The translations under genes were made by a program, and so were the position numbers. Shown here one piece after another: positions 22,824 to 34,656 of a DNA stretch of 64,000 bases. The stretch is from Przewalskia tangutica (taxonomy: Eukaryota > Streptophyta > Magnoliopsida > Solanales > Solanaceae): positions 21,327,501 through 21,391,500 of the forward strand of contig CM056736.1 of NCBI GenBank assembly GCA_029844215.1, given 5' to 3'. Position 1 is the first letter of the stretch; every line of letters starts with the position of its first letter. The notes beneath the pieces were generated by a model, which was given only the letters and a program-made list of their open reading frames with translations, made no database searches and was not told where the DNA came from.

Positions 22824-25412
22824 TGTCACGACCCGGCGCCCTAATTGGACACCCTTATACTGACCTGTCACATTTAATCTGACTAATACCCAAAACCACA
22901 TATAAGCCTCGTGAAAATAAGTTGCTGACTTATAACGTATATATATCAAAGGAAACCTGCCTCCTGAGGAGTCACAGCAATTCAACATAACAACATAGGC
23001 AAGCTGACAAGACTGCCTCTATACATGGGACTATCCAAGATAAATATGAGGAGTCACAGCAATTCAACATAACAACATAGGCAAGCTGACAAGACTGCCT
23101 CTATACATGGGACTATCCAAGATAAATAACAACCGACACATGTCTTGCGTTACGCATATATAACCCACAATTGTCTACAGACCTCTAAGAGTACGATAAT
23201 GAAATATGACGGGACAGGGCCCCGTCGTGCCCCTAAATATACATAAATAAAAAATTCTTGTACCAAAACGACTAAGCTCTGAATCAATGGAGCTCTCCAA
23301 ACAGCTGAACAAGAGTCCTAGACTGGAGGATCACCAAACTGAGTACATGTACCTGCGGGCATGAAACGCAACCCCCCGGGAAAAAGGGATCATTACGAAA
23401 TAATGTACTGAGTATGTAAAATATGAGGTACTGTAAATAAGATCATAACTGGCCAAGAGATGTCAGGAGACAAATATCAATACAACTGTGTTTTATGAAG
23501 TGAGAGTCAACTATGCCTTATAAAAATGAGAGTCATATCAAAATCAAGGATGCCTGCCCATGGAATCATCTTGTCTATATACATTGTCGGCCCTCTAGAG
23601 AGGGACTCGGTGAAATCATCATATCTATATACATTGTCGGCCCTTTAGTGAGGGAATCGGTGGAATCATCATATCTATATACATTGTCGGCTCTTTGGTG
23701 AGGGACTCGGTGGAATCATCATATCTATATACATTGTCGGCCCTTTAGTGAGGGACTCAGTGGAATGATATAATCACATCAGCACGAATATAATATCATG
23801 AGTAACTTTATACATATTAAATCATCACTTGACTCTCAGTGGAATAAATGAAAGGCACTATCATAGCATATATCATTTTAAATCATCATTTGGAAAATCA
23901 AGGCACTTATCATATCATGTATCATTAGGAGTCAGGATTCAATAGAATTATGTACGTATGTCGTACTTTCATTTGTATAAATCATGCCAAAAGAAATAAA
24001 GCATAATTTCACATACCTTTTAGTCGAACTAGCCAACTCAATATTAGAATACATCTCGTCTAGTACTTCAACATATAATAATGGTAATACGTTCGTCAAT
24101 TCTATGATTATTAGCATACTTTATATCAAATGACGACTTCCTATTTTATAAAAATTCGGGCAGCAATTCCCCTATTTATATGCAAATCCACAACTTCCAA
24201 ACAAAGCTAACAATACCAATAAGAAGAGACAACTTCAAGATATAACCAATATAATCTCAAACACTCCATAAAACATTTTATAATCCAACAACACCGAGAG
24301 TGCAATGTAACACCTTCTTATGCTTTAATTCCTTTAAGACACTTAGTAGTATTTACCATATCGCATATATCCAATTAAAGTCTTTAAATCTAATTCACAT
24401 CCCAACAATTCCATAAGAACAACTACAACCTTAAATATCAAAAATTTCTCTCAACTTTCAACATGCAGTTAGCGACGATAATAGCAATAACACAATCGAA
24501 TTTAATATATACAAAAACAGTCCGAAAATCGGCTACAACATCCACAAATCGCATGCATTGTCTTAAGTTCCAAGTTCTCTTTATCAAGAGTTTATCCTTT
24601 AACTACAACATCCTTTAATCATTCAAATACTCAATGAAAAGACGATTTTTTACCTCAAAATGAAGCCCAAAACAATCCTAATTTTTTGCCACTGCTCTCC
24701 ATCGATTTGCACTAATTTTTTTCACTTTTTCAACTCCAAAACGACATGCATGAATCCTACAATGTTAATCCATCATTCCTTATGTTTTTCTTCCTTAAAC
24801 TTCAACTTAAAATCTGGAAATTCTTGCTCCTAAATTCGGCCAGCAGTGGCAACGATTTTCCCACTGTTTTGTGGAGTTTTTGGCCTAGAACTTGTAGAGG
24901 AACTTTAATCTTGGAAAAGAGAAGGTTAAAATCTTCATTTTTTGTGTGAGAAATGGGAGGGGATCGGCTAGAGAGGATGAGAGAAGAGAGAGAGTGTTTG
25001 AAAAAGGAAATGTGTGAATATAGAAGATGGAGGGTTAATATGTTTTTAAGCCCAAATCTGAAAATTCTTATTACACTTTGGTCCCTAATTATATAATTAA
25101 CTTAATCCCTCAAGTGGTAATTAAATAAATCTTCAACCCCACTTCTTTTAAATCTTGAAAATTTCGTAAGGTCTTGTATTCTTACTGTCATAATTCTTAT
25201 ATAATACGTGACTAATCCATAATGGGAATATATATAACTATCATAATAAGTTTCCAACGTCACACTCGTAGTAACCAAAATTTTCCGGAATCACGTGCTC
25301 TTGTATACTAATTTCATTACTAGCATATGTAAGTATATTTTATATCCAATATTCGAATCTTACTTTCTTAATGACGTTCTTAATTATCGCCTTAAACTTA
25401 CGAGGTGTAACA
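22824..25412 (-). repeat. Gypsy B 5' LTR
   Basis: 2,589 bp. Compared with the other LTR it has an 82-bp tandem duplication (gaggagtcacagcaa at about 22966 and again at 23048), the same four-unit 50-bp array (tgtcgg at 23585, 23635, 23685, 23735), and a roughly 85-bp deletion near 24370. The first 60 bp also differ by a deletion. Confidence 0.95.
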
Positions 25413-25417
25413 AGTAT

Positions 25418-27159
25418 AGTGCAGATAGTTTATGGTTTGACTACCGGATTGAAAGTCTCACCAGAGTGCTCACTAACTTGTTGAGTTTTTCCATTACTGA
25501 CAAGACGGACTTTATGCCTCTGAAACGCACCATCAGATTTTTCTTTGTGACTAAAAATCTACAGAGATAGGATCACATTAACATCAGGAGGATGAGACAC
25601 CAAATACCAAGTTTTATTATTAATAAGAGCATTATATTCATCATCCATAACCATTTTTCAATTCGGATCATTAATGGAAGATACATGATTAAGAGGTAGA
25701 GATGATTTGGTAACATGGGTGTGAAGACTATATTTTTTGTTTGATTTCAAAATCTAATGTTGACTACTAGTGACTGACCTCTGGGCCAGAATTATAGTTG
25801 GTTGGACAGAGGGAGGGTGCAGTGGGATGCCTCGTGATGGGTCTTGAGACATGCGGCCCAACAACAGGGAAATAACTAGATGATGGGTAAGAGTGTAATG
25901 GGCTACCCAGGAGTGGGCTTCCATAGGGTGGGCAACTCGGTAGTGGTCTGCCAGGGAGTGGTAGTTGTTTGGCTCAGATAGGAAGGTTGTTACGGTTGAG
26001 CTTGGATAGGTAGTGTTTGGGCTGAATTGTTGGGACGTATCGGACTGCCAGGAAGGTAGGCGAGGTGGGCTGATCTTTTGGGCTTGTTTGTGAGGTCATC
26101 TGGTGGACCAAATAAGGAGATAAACTATCATCAAGAAATTTGTATGTGTGAGGCAAGGGAGAATACAACTTAGCAAAGGGAAAATTTGATTCATCAAATA
26201 TGACGTGTAGACTAACGATGATTTTATTAGAGGATAAATCGTAACATTTGTAACCACGGTGGTTTGATGGACATTCTAAAAAACACATGGAGTAGAACGG
26301 GCTTGAAGCTTATTTTTGATAATAAAAGGAAAAAGGATAGCATAAGCACCCGAACACCCGGAGATGAGACTAAGATGGGTTCCTTTGGTATAGAATTTTG
26401 AGAGAGGATTGATAGGCTAATTGTTTGTTTGAAAGTATGTTGAGAAGATAAGTTGTCATTTGTAATGCATGATGCCAAAGTGATGGTGGTAGAGAAACAT
26501 GTGCAAGTAAAGTTCTAATAATGTTGTTAATAGTTCGTACTTTTCTTTCCGCTTTTCCATTTAGAGATGAGGTATGTGGACAAGAGAGACGAAAATATAA
26601 ACCATTAGCTTTGCAAATATCCAAAATGGCCCATTATCGAATTCTCTACCACTATCACATTGAATATTTTTAATTTTCCGTTCAAATTGAGTGAGGATGA
26701 ATGCTCTAAAAGTGAGAAATGTGAAAAAACTTGTGATTTTTTAAACAAAGGAAATGTCCACAAAAAATTAGAGTAATCATCCAATAAAAGAAGATATTAT
26801 CGATGGCCCGAAGAACTCAAAACGAGAGATGTCCAAATATCAAGATGGATAATATCAAAAGGCATAAAAGTGCATGAATTAGAAGCAATAAAAGGCAATT
26901 AACATGTTTTCCAAGAGGACATGAGTGACAAACATGAGAACTACGAGTTCTAGTACACTCAATAAATTTATTTAGCCTAAGGGAGGCAAAAATAGGTGCT
27001 CCCGAATGACTCAAACGTTCATGGCATAAAGAAGGTGCTAAAGCTGCAAAAGTTGATGGTGAGTTGGCTCGATTTGTGGTGGAAGTGGTGATGGGATATA
27101 GCTCGCCCCAACTATCACATCTCATTAGGCACATCCCCGTCTAAAAATTCTTCACGGAA
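25418..27159 (-). pseudogene. Copia-1 GAG-pre-integrase, integrase and start of RT
   Basis: From 27159 downward: SVKNF, a stop, then MCLMRCDSWGELYPI and the zinc-binding region CHERLSHSGAPIF...CHSCPLGKH. The catalytic core keeps CDSGREFDN (about 26660-26630) and NGKAERKVRTINNI (second Asp and Glu). After a frameshift near 26400 the C-terminal half reads SNHRGYKCYDLSSNKIIVSLH and DESNFPFAKL. The remainder to 25418 is the variable linker and beginning of RT with stops (AFNALI-like region near 25620). Gag-Pol of the copia type; integrase would join element DNA to the host. Inactivated by several shifts and stops, and split from protease by Ogre-out. Confidence 0.88.
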
Positions 27160-28664
27160 TGTCGCGCCCGTTGTTGACCTCGGGGTCTGAACGGTATCCG
27201 CAACGTTGCTCTTTGGCGCGGTTCCCTGGATGGAGCAATAATGCTAATTTTGAGGAGTCGCCACCTAATTAGTTAAGTGAATTAGGACACTTGATTTATT
27301 GCAGTAAAATACTGCAATTAATCTCCATTTAATGGTCTGCGAAATTAATGAGATTCTGGATCAGGGTTCTTTATTATCCTAAAGGGAAGAGATTAGGCAT
27401 CCTTTAAGATCTGCTAACTTGCGGTTATTCGTTCAAACCTAGGTTAATTATTTATTGCTTTTTTATTCTACCTATTCTAAGCATTTTTTCATAATTTATA
27501 ATTAAAATAAAGTGCAATACAAAAATAATAAAACTAAAATTAAATGCGACATAAAATAAAACTCCTGGACATCTTTTAGCCCTTTTTAGGCCTTCTGCAC
27601 AAGATGATCTCCGGGTACCTGCATAAACACTTAGTAAAAGTGTTAGTAATAGAATAAACAATTTTAAAGCAATGACAAGAATTAATAAGTAAAGCCAAAA
27701 AATAAATAAATTCGTCTTTTGTACAGAGGAGGCCTTGGAAATCAGACGGAGATTCCTTCATCGGCCAATATTGTTAAAAATAATAAAATAAATAAAACCT
27801 TCAGATCCGCGCCAAAACAGTAATAGTTTTAAACACGGAGGGCTCAGATATATATAAAAATAAAGTGGGGACATCCTAAACAAGTGCGGCTTCGAGAATT
27901 CGCCCTGCCAGCGTATGTTGGTTATCCTGTGTAAGTAGAAGAAATCATCAACGCCCAGAAAGCTTCATTTATTTTATTTTCCATCTTTGCAACTGTGGAG
28001 GCCTCAAAAATCGATGGATAACTTTTTCATTGGCCAATCAAAGTGTAGTATCATGTTCAAAATCAGTGAGACTTTCACCAAGTGTAACATCTGTCCAACC
28101 AGTTTAATAAATAAATAAATAAATAAAAGGACAGATTTATCAAAACTCATCCAGAAAATAGCCAAAACAGTAGAAACACGCTGGAAAATATCAGTCCGAC
28201 AAACAGCCGAAAAACATCAAAACAGTAGCCAACGAAATCGCCGGAAATCTCAGAACATCGCCGGAGTTTTTCAAGAACTCCGGGCGAATGTAAAATCAGC
28301 GAAATCAGTCCAGAAATGACTGAAAATCAGTCCATTATATGGCCAAAATCAGTCCAAAATCAGTAGCAAACATGGCCTAAAAAACCAGTCCAGCAAATAG
28401 CCGAAAATCAATAACAACAAATGCCAAAAACCAGTCCAACAAAATAGCCAAAATAAAGCGAACAGGTTGCCGGAAACGTCGAACCATAGCCCAACAAGAA
28501 TACCCAAAATGACAAGAGCAAACATGACCGAGACAGAGGTCGCCGGAATCAGAATGACCCCAACAACCATAGTTCACCAGAAAAGTTCGAATGTCGTCGA
28601 AAAATCAGAAATCAGTCCAACAACCGACAACCACTGAAAAATAAAACAGAGCCAAGGTCGCTGA
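27160..28664 (-). repeat. Ogre-out 3' LTR, first part
   Basis: Starts TGTCGCGCCCG and aligns with 44119-45600 almost base for base. It ends in GCTGA (28660-28664), the target site of Ogre-in, and resumes at 37080. Non-coding; several near-repeats of aaatcagtcc occur around 28300-28450. Confidence 0.93.
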
Positions 28665-31119
28665 TGTTGACAGTCAATTTTGACCCGTTTTTTGCATATT
28701 TGTCGCAATTTCATGTGTTTTAGGACACTGCATTTTAATCATCATTTTTTTGCTTTTTTATCGTTATATTTTAAAATTAAGCGTTATGTTATGTTTCTAT
28801 TATTACTACACCGTCGTTTATTTTAATAATATTTGCGTTTCTTTAAATAATTAATTAACATCCGTCTTTATTTTAATTAGACATTAAACATTTGTCTAAA
28901 TATTGTATTTTATTATTATTGCATCGACATTTGCATTTTTATAATTTTGCATCTTGTTAAATAATTTTTCTTTTAATTAATTAACTCGCGTCGCATTTTG
29001 TCAAACTATCCAAGATTTAACTCAATCCGAATCATTCCAATCCAACACCATTTTTGTTATATCATCCAAACACCCCTTTTATTTTCCCCATTTTAAATTC
29101 CAAACACCCTTTTATTTCCCCCCCATTTTTAAATTTCAAACCACTTTTCATTCCCCCCTAAACACCTTACCCCCCCCCCCCTTATTAAAAGAGGAGGGGC
29201 AGCCCATACGAAGGGACCCCCAACGAACAACCAACGAGGAGATTTTTAAAAGATCAGCCCACTTTTTCATTTTTTTTAAGGGACCTCAGCTCCTCTCCTC
29301 CGCTTTCGCCCGGAGCTCCAAGCTCGCGAACCCCATCGCACACATCACCGGCGAACCCCCACTGTCATACATCACCGACCCACCTCAACTCCTCACCAGC
29401 TCTGTCTTCACTGTTGCCGCCGCCGGATTTATCCACCGACGGCAGGCGACGATGAATATCACCACTGGAACGCCACCCTACGTCGGCGAACCCCTATAAA
29501 CCCCCACTTATGTTTGTCGCACTCCCGTTATCACTGTCGCTGTTGAACAACCACTGGCGGCGTCGCTCCGGTTTTGCATCGTTGAAGTGACGCCGCCGCT
29601 GCCCGTTGCCTTTTGTGTTGGTTGAAACCCGCCGGAATATATTGTTTGTCTCTCTTTCGTTATTATTATATTAGTATTGATTTGGTGAATGTTGTTCCAT
29701 TTTTGGTTAATGTTGTTTAGTATTTCTTGTTGGGGTTATTCAAACTCCGGCGACGTTGGTTGACGTTTTCGTTATTTTGTTGGACGTGTTGACTGTCGGA
29801 CTGATTTCTGGTTTTGATTACCTTGCCGGAGTTTGTTGAAACTCCGTCGTGACTTGGTCCCTGTTACCGTTGGTCGCTGATATACCTCTCTGATTTCTGA
29901 CCCACTTTTCGTGACCGCTACTTCTTTGTTCGATTCTTTGCTAAAATTATGTTATATTGTTTTTGGTTGCTGCGTTGATACCACTGTGAGTTGCTGCATT
30001 TGTTCTGTGGGCAAATTGATGTATCCGCTGTTGCCTTTTGATACCCATTTTTTTTGTGTCGAAACCTTGATATATTTGAGGATATTGGATGTTTTATCAC
30101 TGCTTTATTTTAAACTCAATCAAGGTTGGTCTCTCGGCTGAAAACCGTTGCTCTAGGACTGTTTCGGACAGCTCCAATATTGCTGAAAATTTTACTGATT
30201 TTGAACAAGTTACTATACTTGGTATTTTTACTGATTTTTGAACAAGTTACTACACTTGGTATTTTACTGATTTTGAATTTGATACTACACTGGCCTACGA
30301 AGGATTTATCCGTCGATCTGGAGGCTCCCGTGGTAAGCGAGACGGAATATGTGGGCGAGGAGGAAAGTGAAAAAGATTAGACGAGAATGCATAGTATCGT
30401 TCACCAGGAGGCGAGTCGACCGCCGCCGTAGCGATATTGGCTTCTCATGTCTTAGTATCCTTGGCATAACACTAGCTGAGCCCACACTATATAAAAATAT
30501 ATCTTTCACAATATCTTCTATATATATATATATATCTATATATATATGCATACATTGTGTTTGTTTTGTAATTTATTTATTATTTACTAACTCTTCTACT
30601 AAGTGTCTTTTGCAGGTACCCGGAGGCGCACCCCAAAGCCAAATCATTCGCATAAAATGAAATAAAAGGGAAAAGTCGCTAATTTCTCTTCATTACATTT
30701 TTTTAAGATTGTTTACTTTTATTACTATCTTGTTAAATATATATTTATTTTAAATATTTGCATGCCTAGTTTAAATATCTTTTGATTAGTTTAATAATTA
30801 GAATACCCTTTAGAATTGTAAATTGCATGTTAGCACAATAATATTAACCTAAGTTTGAACGGATAACCGCAAGTTAGCGGATCCTTTAGGATGCCTAACC
30901 CCTTCCCTTTAGGATAATGAAGAACCCTTACCTAGAATCTCACATAGCTTTCGCAGACCTTAAAAATGGAGATCATTCGTAGTATTTTATGCTACACTTT
31001 TAGTGTCCTAATTCACTATAATAATTAGGTGGCGACTCCTTTAAATACACAATTTTAGGAATCCAACCATGCGCAACAGTAATCCCGTTTCCGACTCCGG
31101 TCGAAAATAGGGTGTCACA
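28665..31119 (+). repeat. Ogre-in 5' LTR
   Basis: 2,455 bp from TGTTGACAGTC to GGTGTCACA. It contains a poly-C run (29170-29181), a GC-rich segment with CCGG and ACCACC repeats (29280-29620) and a TA microsatellite (about 30519-30547). An 84-codon open frame at 30126-30380 recurs unchanged at 36081-36335 only because the two LTRs are copies; it is not a gene. Confidence 0.95.
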
Positions 31120-31122
31120 GCA

Positions 31123-31140
31123 TGGCGACTCCACTGGGGA
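31123..31140 (+). other. Ogre-in primer binding site (tRNA-Arg type)
   Basis: TGGCGACTCCACTGGGGA begins three bases after the LTR. Its complement is the 3' end of a plant tRNA-Arg, the primer used by Ogre retrotransposons. One base differs from the Ogre-out site. Confidence 0.9.
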
Positions 31141-32090
31141 TTTTAGGTTCTTAACCACAACAAACATAGGTTAATTTATTTTCTTTATTTTGCTTAAATT
31201 GCTTTTTTTTATGTTTTACACTTATTTGCTTTTATTGTTTTGCCTAAATTATTCTGCTTTACATATAAATATTTTGCATATTGTCTTAACTGCTATTTGT
31301 TTACTGCTTTCCTTAAACTGGCATTCCGCTCATATTTCCTCCCTTACGGAAAATTAACACTATCACACACTACACGCGAGGTGCGCTTTGCACACCCGCA
31401 AATTTCTTTCAAGTACCCAAATTTAGGAGAGTTGGCATTTTACGCGGAGAATCCGGTCCAACCGGTGGCCGCGTAGTCTTCACTCGAGTGTCCGCCGAAC
31501 CTTGGCCCGATGAAGCCAAAATCTTAGAAAACTTAAGATAGAGCTATACCACCCTTTATTTTAAGTCATGCATGCATTTATCTTAGGTGGGTTGATCCCT
31601 GGTATCGACGCCACAATTAGGAAAATACCAAAACTTGTCGACGGGTTTCGCAACCCAACGACCAACCATCATACTATGTGTAGCGTGACAATGATAGACA
31701 AATCCAAGCCGAAACATGTCATGCCAAAATTGGAAAAAGTGCACCGTCATTTGGTCGCCATTTTCAACAAAACATTGCAGTTTAACGACTTGGACCTATT
31801 TATCATAATCTCGCATATTTGGCGTTTAGGCCCACCTCTGGCATTAAAAGAGGTCCCAAACATGCTAGAACGCGCATTTGATATCTATATAGTCTGCTTG
31901 CTATTGTAATGTTTGTTGCTTTCAGCTATGTGCACTTTACTACAGTATTTTGCTACTTCAACTTTGCGCATTCGTTTAGTATTAATTACGAGCTATACTA
32001 GCTTGGTTTTCTGGGGCTGTGTTATCCCTTGCATTATCAGCGCGATACGGGGAAAGTCCATATCTCAAACAACGATTTTATCAAATTTTG
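31141..32090 (+). other. Ogre-in leader region
   Basis: Conserved with the leader of Ogre-out read in reverse (about 43000-44097). Both share acactacacgcgaggtg, ccggtggccgcgtag, the cactcgag neighbourhood and the stretch around the tgcatgca at 31568. A 113-codon frame at 31568-31909 is broken by indels in the Ogre-out copy, so the conservation looks like leader RNA and not protein. Confidence 0.7.
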
Positions 32091-32720
32091 TCACACATTT
32101 GGAACTACGTGTGACCTGATTCCCACGGCGGGATACGTAGGCGGCCATTTCGGTCTCGGTCCCACCTTTTAGAAAAAAATCCTAATTTTTCATCTATTAA
32201 GAATCTCCTTATTTTGTCACACATTTGGAACTACGTGTGACCTGATTCCCACGGCGGGATACGTAGGCGGCCATTTCGGTCTCGGTCCCACCTTTTAGAA
32301 AAAAATCCTAATTTTTTCATCTATTAAGAATCTCCTTATTTTGTCACACATTTGGAACTACGTGTGACCTGATTCCCACGGCGGGATACGTAGGCGGCCA
32401 TTTCGGTCTCGGTCCCACCTTTTAGAAAAAATCCTAATTTTTCATCTATTAAGAATCTTCTTATTTTGTCACACATTTGGAACTACGTGTGACCTGATTC
32501 CCGCGGCGGGATACGTAGGCTGCCATTTCGGTCTCGGTCCCACCTTTTAGAAAAATCCTAATTTTTCATCTATTAAGAATCTCCTTATTTTGTCACACTT
32601 GGAACTACGTGTGACCTGATTCCCACTACGGATACGTGGCGGTCATTTCCTCTGGCCCCACCTTTTAAAAGAAAAATCCTAATTTTTTCATCTCTTAAAA
32701 ATTACTTTATTCTCCGTCAC
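32088..32720 (+). repeat. 125-bp tandem repeat, five units, in Ogre-in
   Basis: Units begin tcacac at 32091, 32217, 32344, 32469 and 32593. Each contains ggaactacgtgtgacctgat, then gggatacgtaggc, then ggtcccaccttttagaaaa. The core gaactacg...tgattcc...gatacgtaggc also occurs four times as dispersed single copies in Ogre-out. The last unit is more diverged. Confidence 0.95.
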
Positions 32721-33350
32721 CGGCAAACTATGGTTTAAACTGGTTCCTTTGGCAAAAATGCATAGGCGGCCATATCAGCTTTGGTCCCATCAAAAAAAAA
32801 AAAAAAACTCGAAGTCTATTCGACGAACCCAACTTCAATAGGGCTAGGCTCCTAGACTATGTATCTATTTGATCTCTATGGCGAGACACGTAGGTGACCA
32901 CATCGGACTCAGTCCAACTCTTTCTAAAGTATTTTGTCTCTACTCTACCGGTTATAAAGCACACTCCATCCAATCTCTGCGATAGGATAGTAAGGGTTTT
33001 CCATATCAAAATTCGGTCTCGTCCATTCGACATCCGCTTATGCCAAAACTGGGACATTTTAAGGTTTCACTGCAAGGAGAGGCAGTCAATACCGAATAGC
33101 ATATTATCGAATACGCTCTCGTAGCCAAATACATAAAGCCAGGAAGTTTCACATAGCAGCTCAACCTGCAAAGCCATAATCGCACGCGTCTATCAAGGCG
33201 TCATTTGGCTCACAGGGCCATTCTCATCCGCATTTCTCAATCATTTTACAACTCTAATTATTTTATTCGGTTTATATTATACAAGTAACTTCATCATAGT
33301 AGCCTGACCTACCTGGTCGAAATCACTTTATTACATCCGCACAACGACGT
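32721..33350. other. Ogre-in internal spacer
   Basis: 630 bp with no gene. It holds two more decayed copies of the tacgtaggc motif (caaaaatgcataggcggcc near 32755 and gagacacgtaggtgacc near 32883) and a 17-bp poly-A run at about 32790. Confidence 0.5.
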
Positions 33351-33354
33351 CCCT

Positions 33355-34225
33355 TTTATTATGCCTATGCAACGGCTTCATCAACAGTTCATCTATGCAA
33401 CGATGATCTCTGCATCACGTCTATGCAACGACGTCCCTTTTATTATGCCTATGCAACGGCTTCATCTGCATTTCGTCCATGCAACGACGAACATCTGCAT
33501 CGCGTCCATGCAACGGCGCCATCTCATCAAAGCCCATGCAACGGCTTCATCTGCATTTCGTCCATGCAACGACGAACATCCGTGATCGCGTCCATGCAAC
33601 GGCGCCATCTCATCAAAGCCCATGCAACGGCTTCATCTGCATTTCGTCCATGCAACGACGAACATCTGCATCGCGTCCATGCAACGGCGCCATCTCATCA
33701 AAGCCCATGCAACGGCTTCATCTGCATTTCGTCCATGCAACGACGAACATCTGCATCGCGTCCATGCAACGGCGCCATCTCATCAAAGCCTATGCAACGA
33801 CGAACATCTGCATCGCGTCCATGCAACGGCGCCATCTCATCAAAGCCTATGCAACGGCTTCATCTGCATTTCGTCCATGCAACGACGAACATCTGCATCG
33901 CGTCCATGCAACGGCGCCATCTCATCAAAGCCTATGCAACGGCTTCATCTGCATTTCGTCCATGCAACGACGAACATCTGCATCGCGTCCATGCAACGGC
34001 GCCATCTCATCAAAGCCTATGCAACGCCATTCGCATTTCGTCCATGCAACGGCGAACATTCGCATCACGCCCATGCAACGGCGTCATCTCATCAAAGCCT
34101 GCAACGGCTTTATCGCAGATTTCGTCCATGCAACGATTTAACATTTTCATCGCGTCCATGCAACGGCGCCATCTCATCAAAGCATACGCAACGCCATCAG
34201 CATTGCGTCCATGCAACGACGAACA
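33355..34225 (+). repeat. 85-bp tandem array in Ogre-in (about ten units)
   Basis: Each unit is three related 28-29-bp subunits, all starting catgcaacg: one continuing acgaacatctgcatcgcgtc, one gcgccatctcatcaaagcc and one gcttcatctgcatttcgtc. The gaacatctgc landmark recurs at about 33489, 33660, 33745, 33801, 33887 and 33972. One unit is shortened to 56 bp. The consensus has no stop triplet in any + frame, so three overlapping frames stay open for 220-270 codons. These are not genes. Confidence 0.95.
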
Positions 34226-34545
34226 TTTGCATTAGCTTTACTTTTTACCTTAGCATCACAACAATCCAGTGTCATCGTAATTCGACACTGAGACATTTTT
34301 AAATCTGCGTCAGCTTTACTTTTTACTTTAGCATCGCAACAATCCAGTGTCATCGTAATTAGACACTGGGACATTTTTAAAATCTGCGTCAGCTTTACTT
34401 CTATTTTCTAGCATTGCAGCAGCCCAGTGTCATCATGATTCGACACTGGGACATTTTTTAAATCAGCGTCAGTTTTGCTTTTTATTTTTCGCATTACAAC
34501 GACCCAGTGTTAACATAATTTGACACTGGGACAATTTTGGGTCTG
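34226..34545 (+). repeat. 79-bp hairpin-bearing repeats, four units, in Ogre-in
   Basis: Units carry CCAGTGTC, about nine bases, then GACACTGGGAC (at about 34267, 34345, 34425, 34505), separated by atctgcgtcagctttac-type spacers. The two arms pair perfectly over 7-8 bp in most units, so each could form a short stem-loop. The equivalent in Ogre-out is at 38410-38620. It sits just before the polypurine tract. Confidence 0.92.
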
Positions 34546-34635
34546 CATCGTCCCCTCTTTTAAGTTCTAGTTTTTAAATAGGACAAAATTGGCTACGAGT
34601 CAACATCTTTGTCCGAAGACTCTTCCATCATCTCC

Positions 34636-34656
34636 GTACAAAGAGGGACATCTTAT
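34636..34656 (+). other. Ogre-in polypurine tract region
   Basis: The purine run caaagagggaca lies just before the 3' LTR. The same sequence, ctccgtacaaagagggacat, occurs on the minus strand beside the Ogre-out 3' LTR (38297-38320). Confidence 0.75.

Larger units (their letters stand above)
15745..25412 (-). mobile_element. Gypsy B: Ty3/gypsy element with an L1 LINE segment replacing most of gag-pol
   Basis: LTRs 15745-18352 and 22824-25412 start TGTCACGACCC and end GGTGTAACA, flanked by a perfect AGTAT duplication (15740-15744 and 25413-25417). Primer site at 22807-22819 and polypurine tract at 18353-18367 set the minus-strand orientation. The 4.5-kb interior has the gypsy leader and possibly a little gag (about 22430-22806), then about 3.3 kb of L1-type LINE, then integrase end with chromodomain (18535-19058). 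The chromodomain places it with the chromoviruses, probably Tekay/Del. It interrupts the RT gene of Copia-1. Confidence 0.95.

Noticed and set aside
31568..31909. 113-codon open frame in the Ogre-in leader
   Set aside because: The equivalent region of Ogre-out is conserved at nucleotide level but has indels that destroy the frame, so it is leader RNA and not a gene.
33423..34235. 270-codon open frame, the longest in the window
   Set aside because: It is one of three overlapping open frames in a stop-free tandem repeat, has no recognisable domain, and is broken in the sister element.
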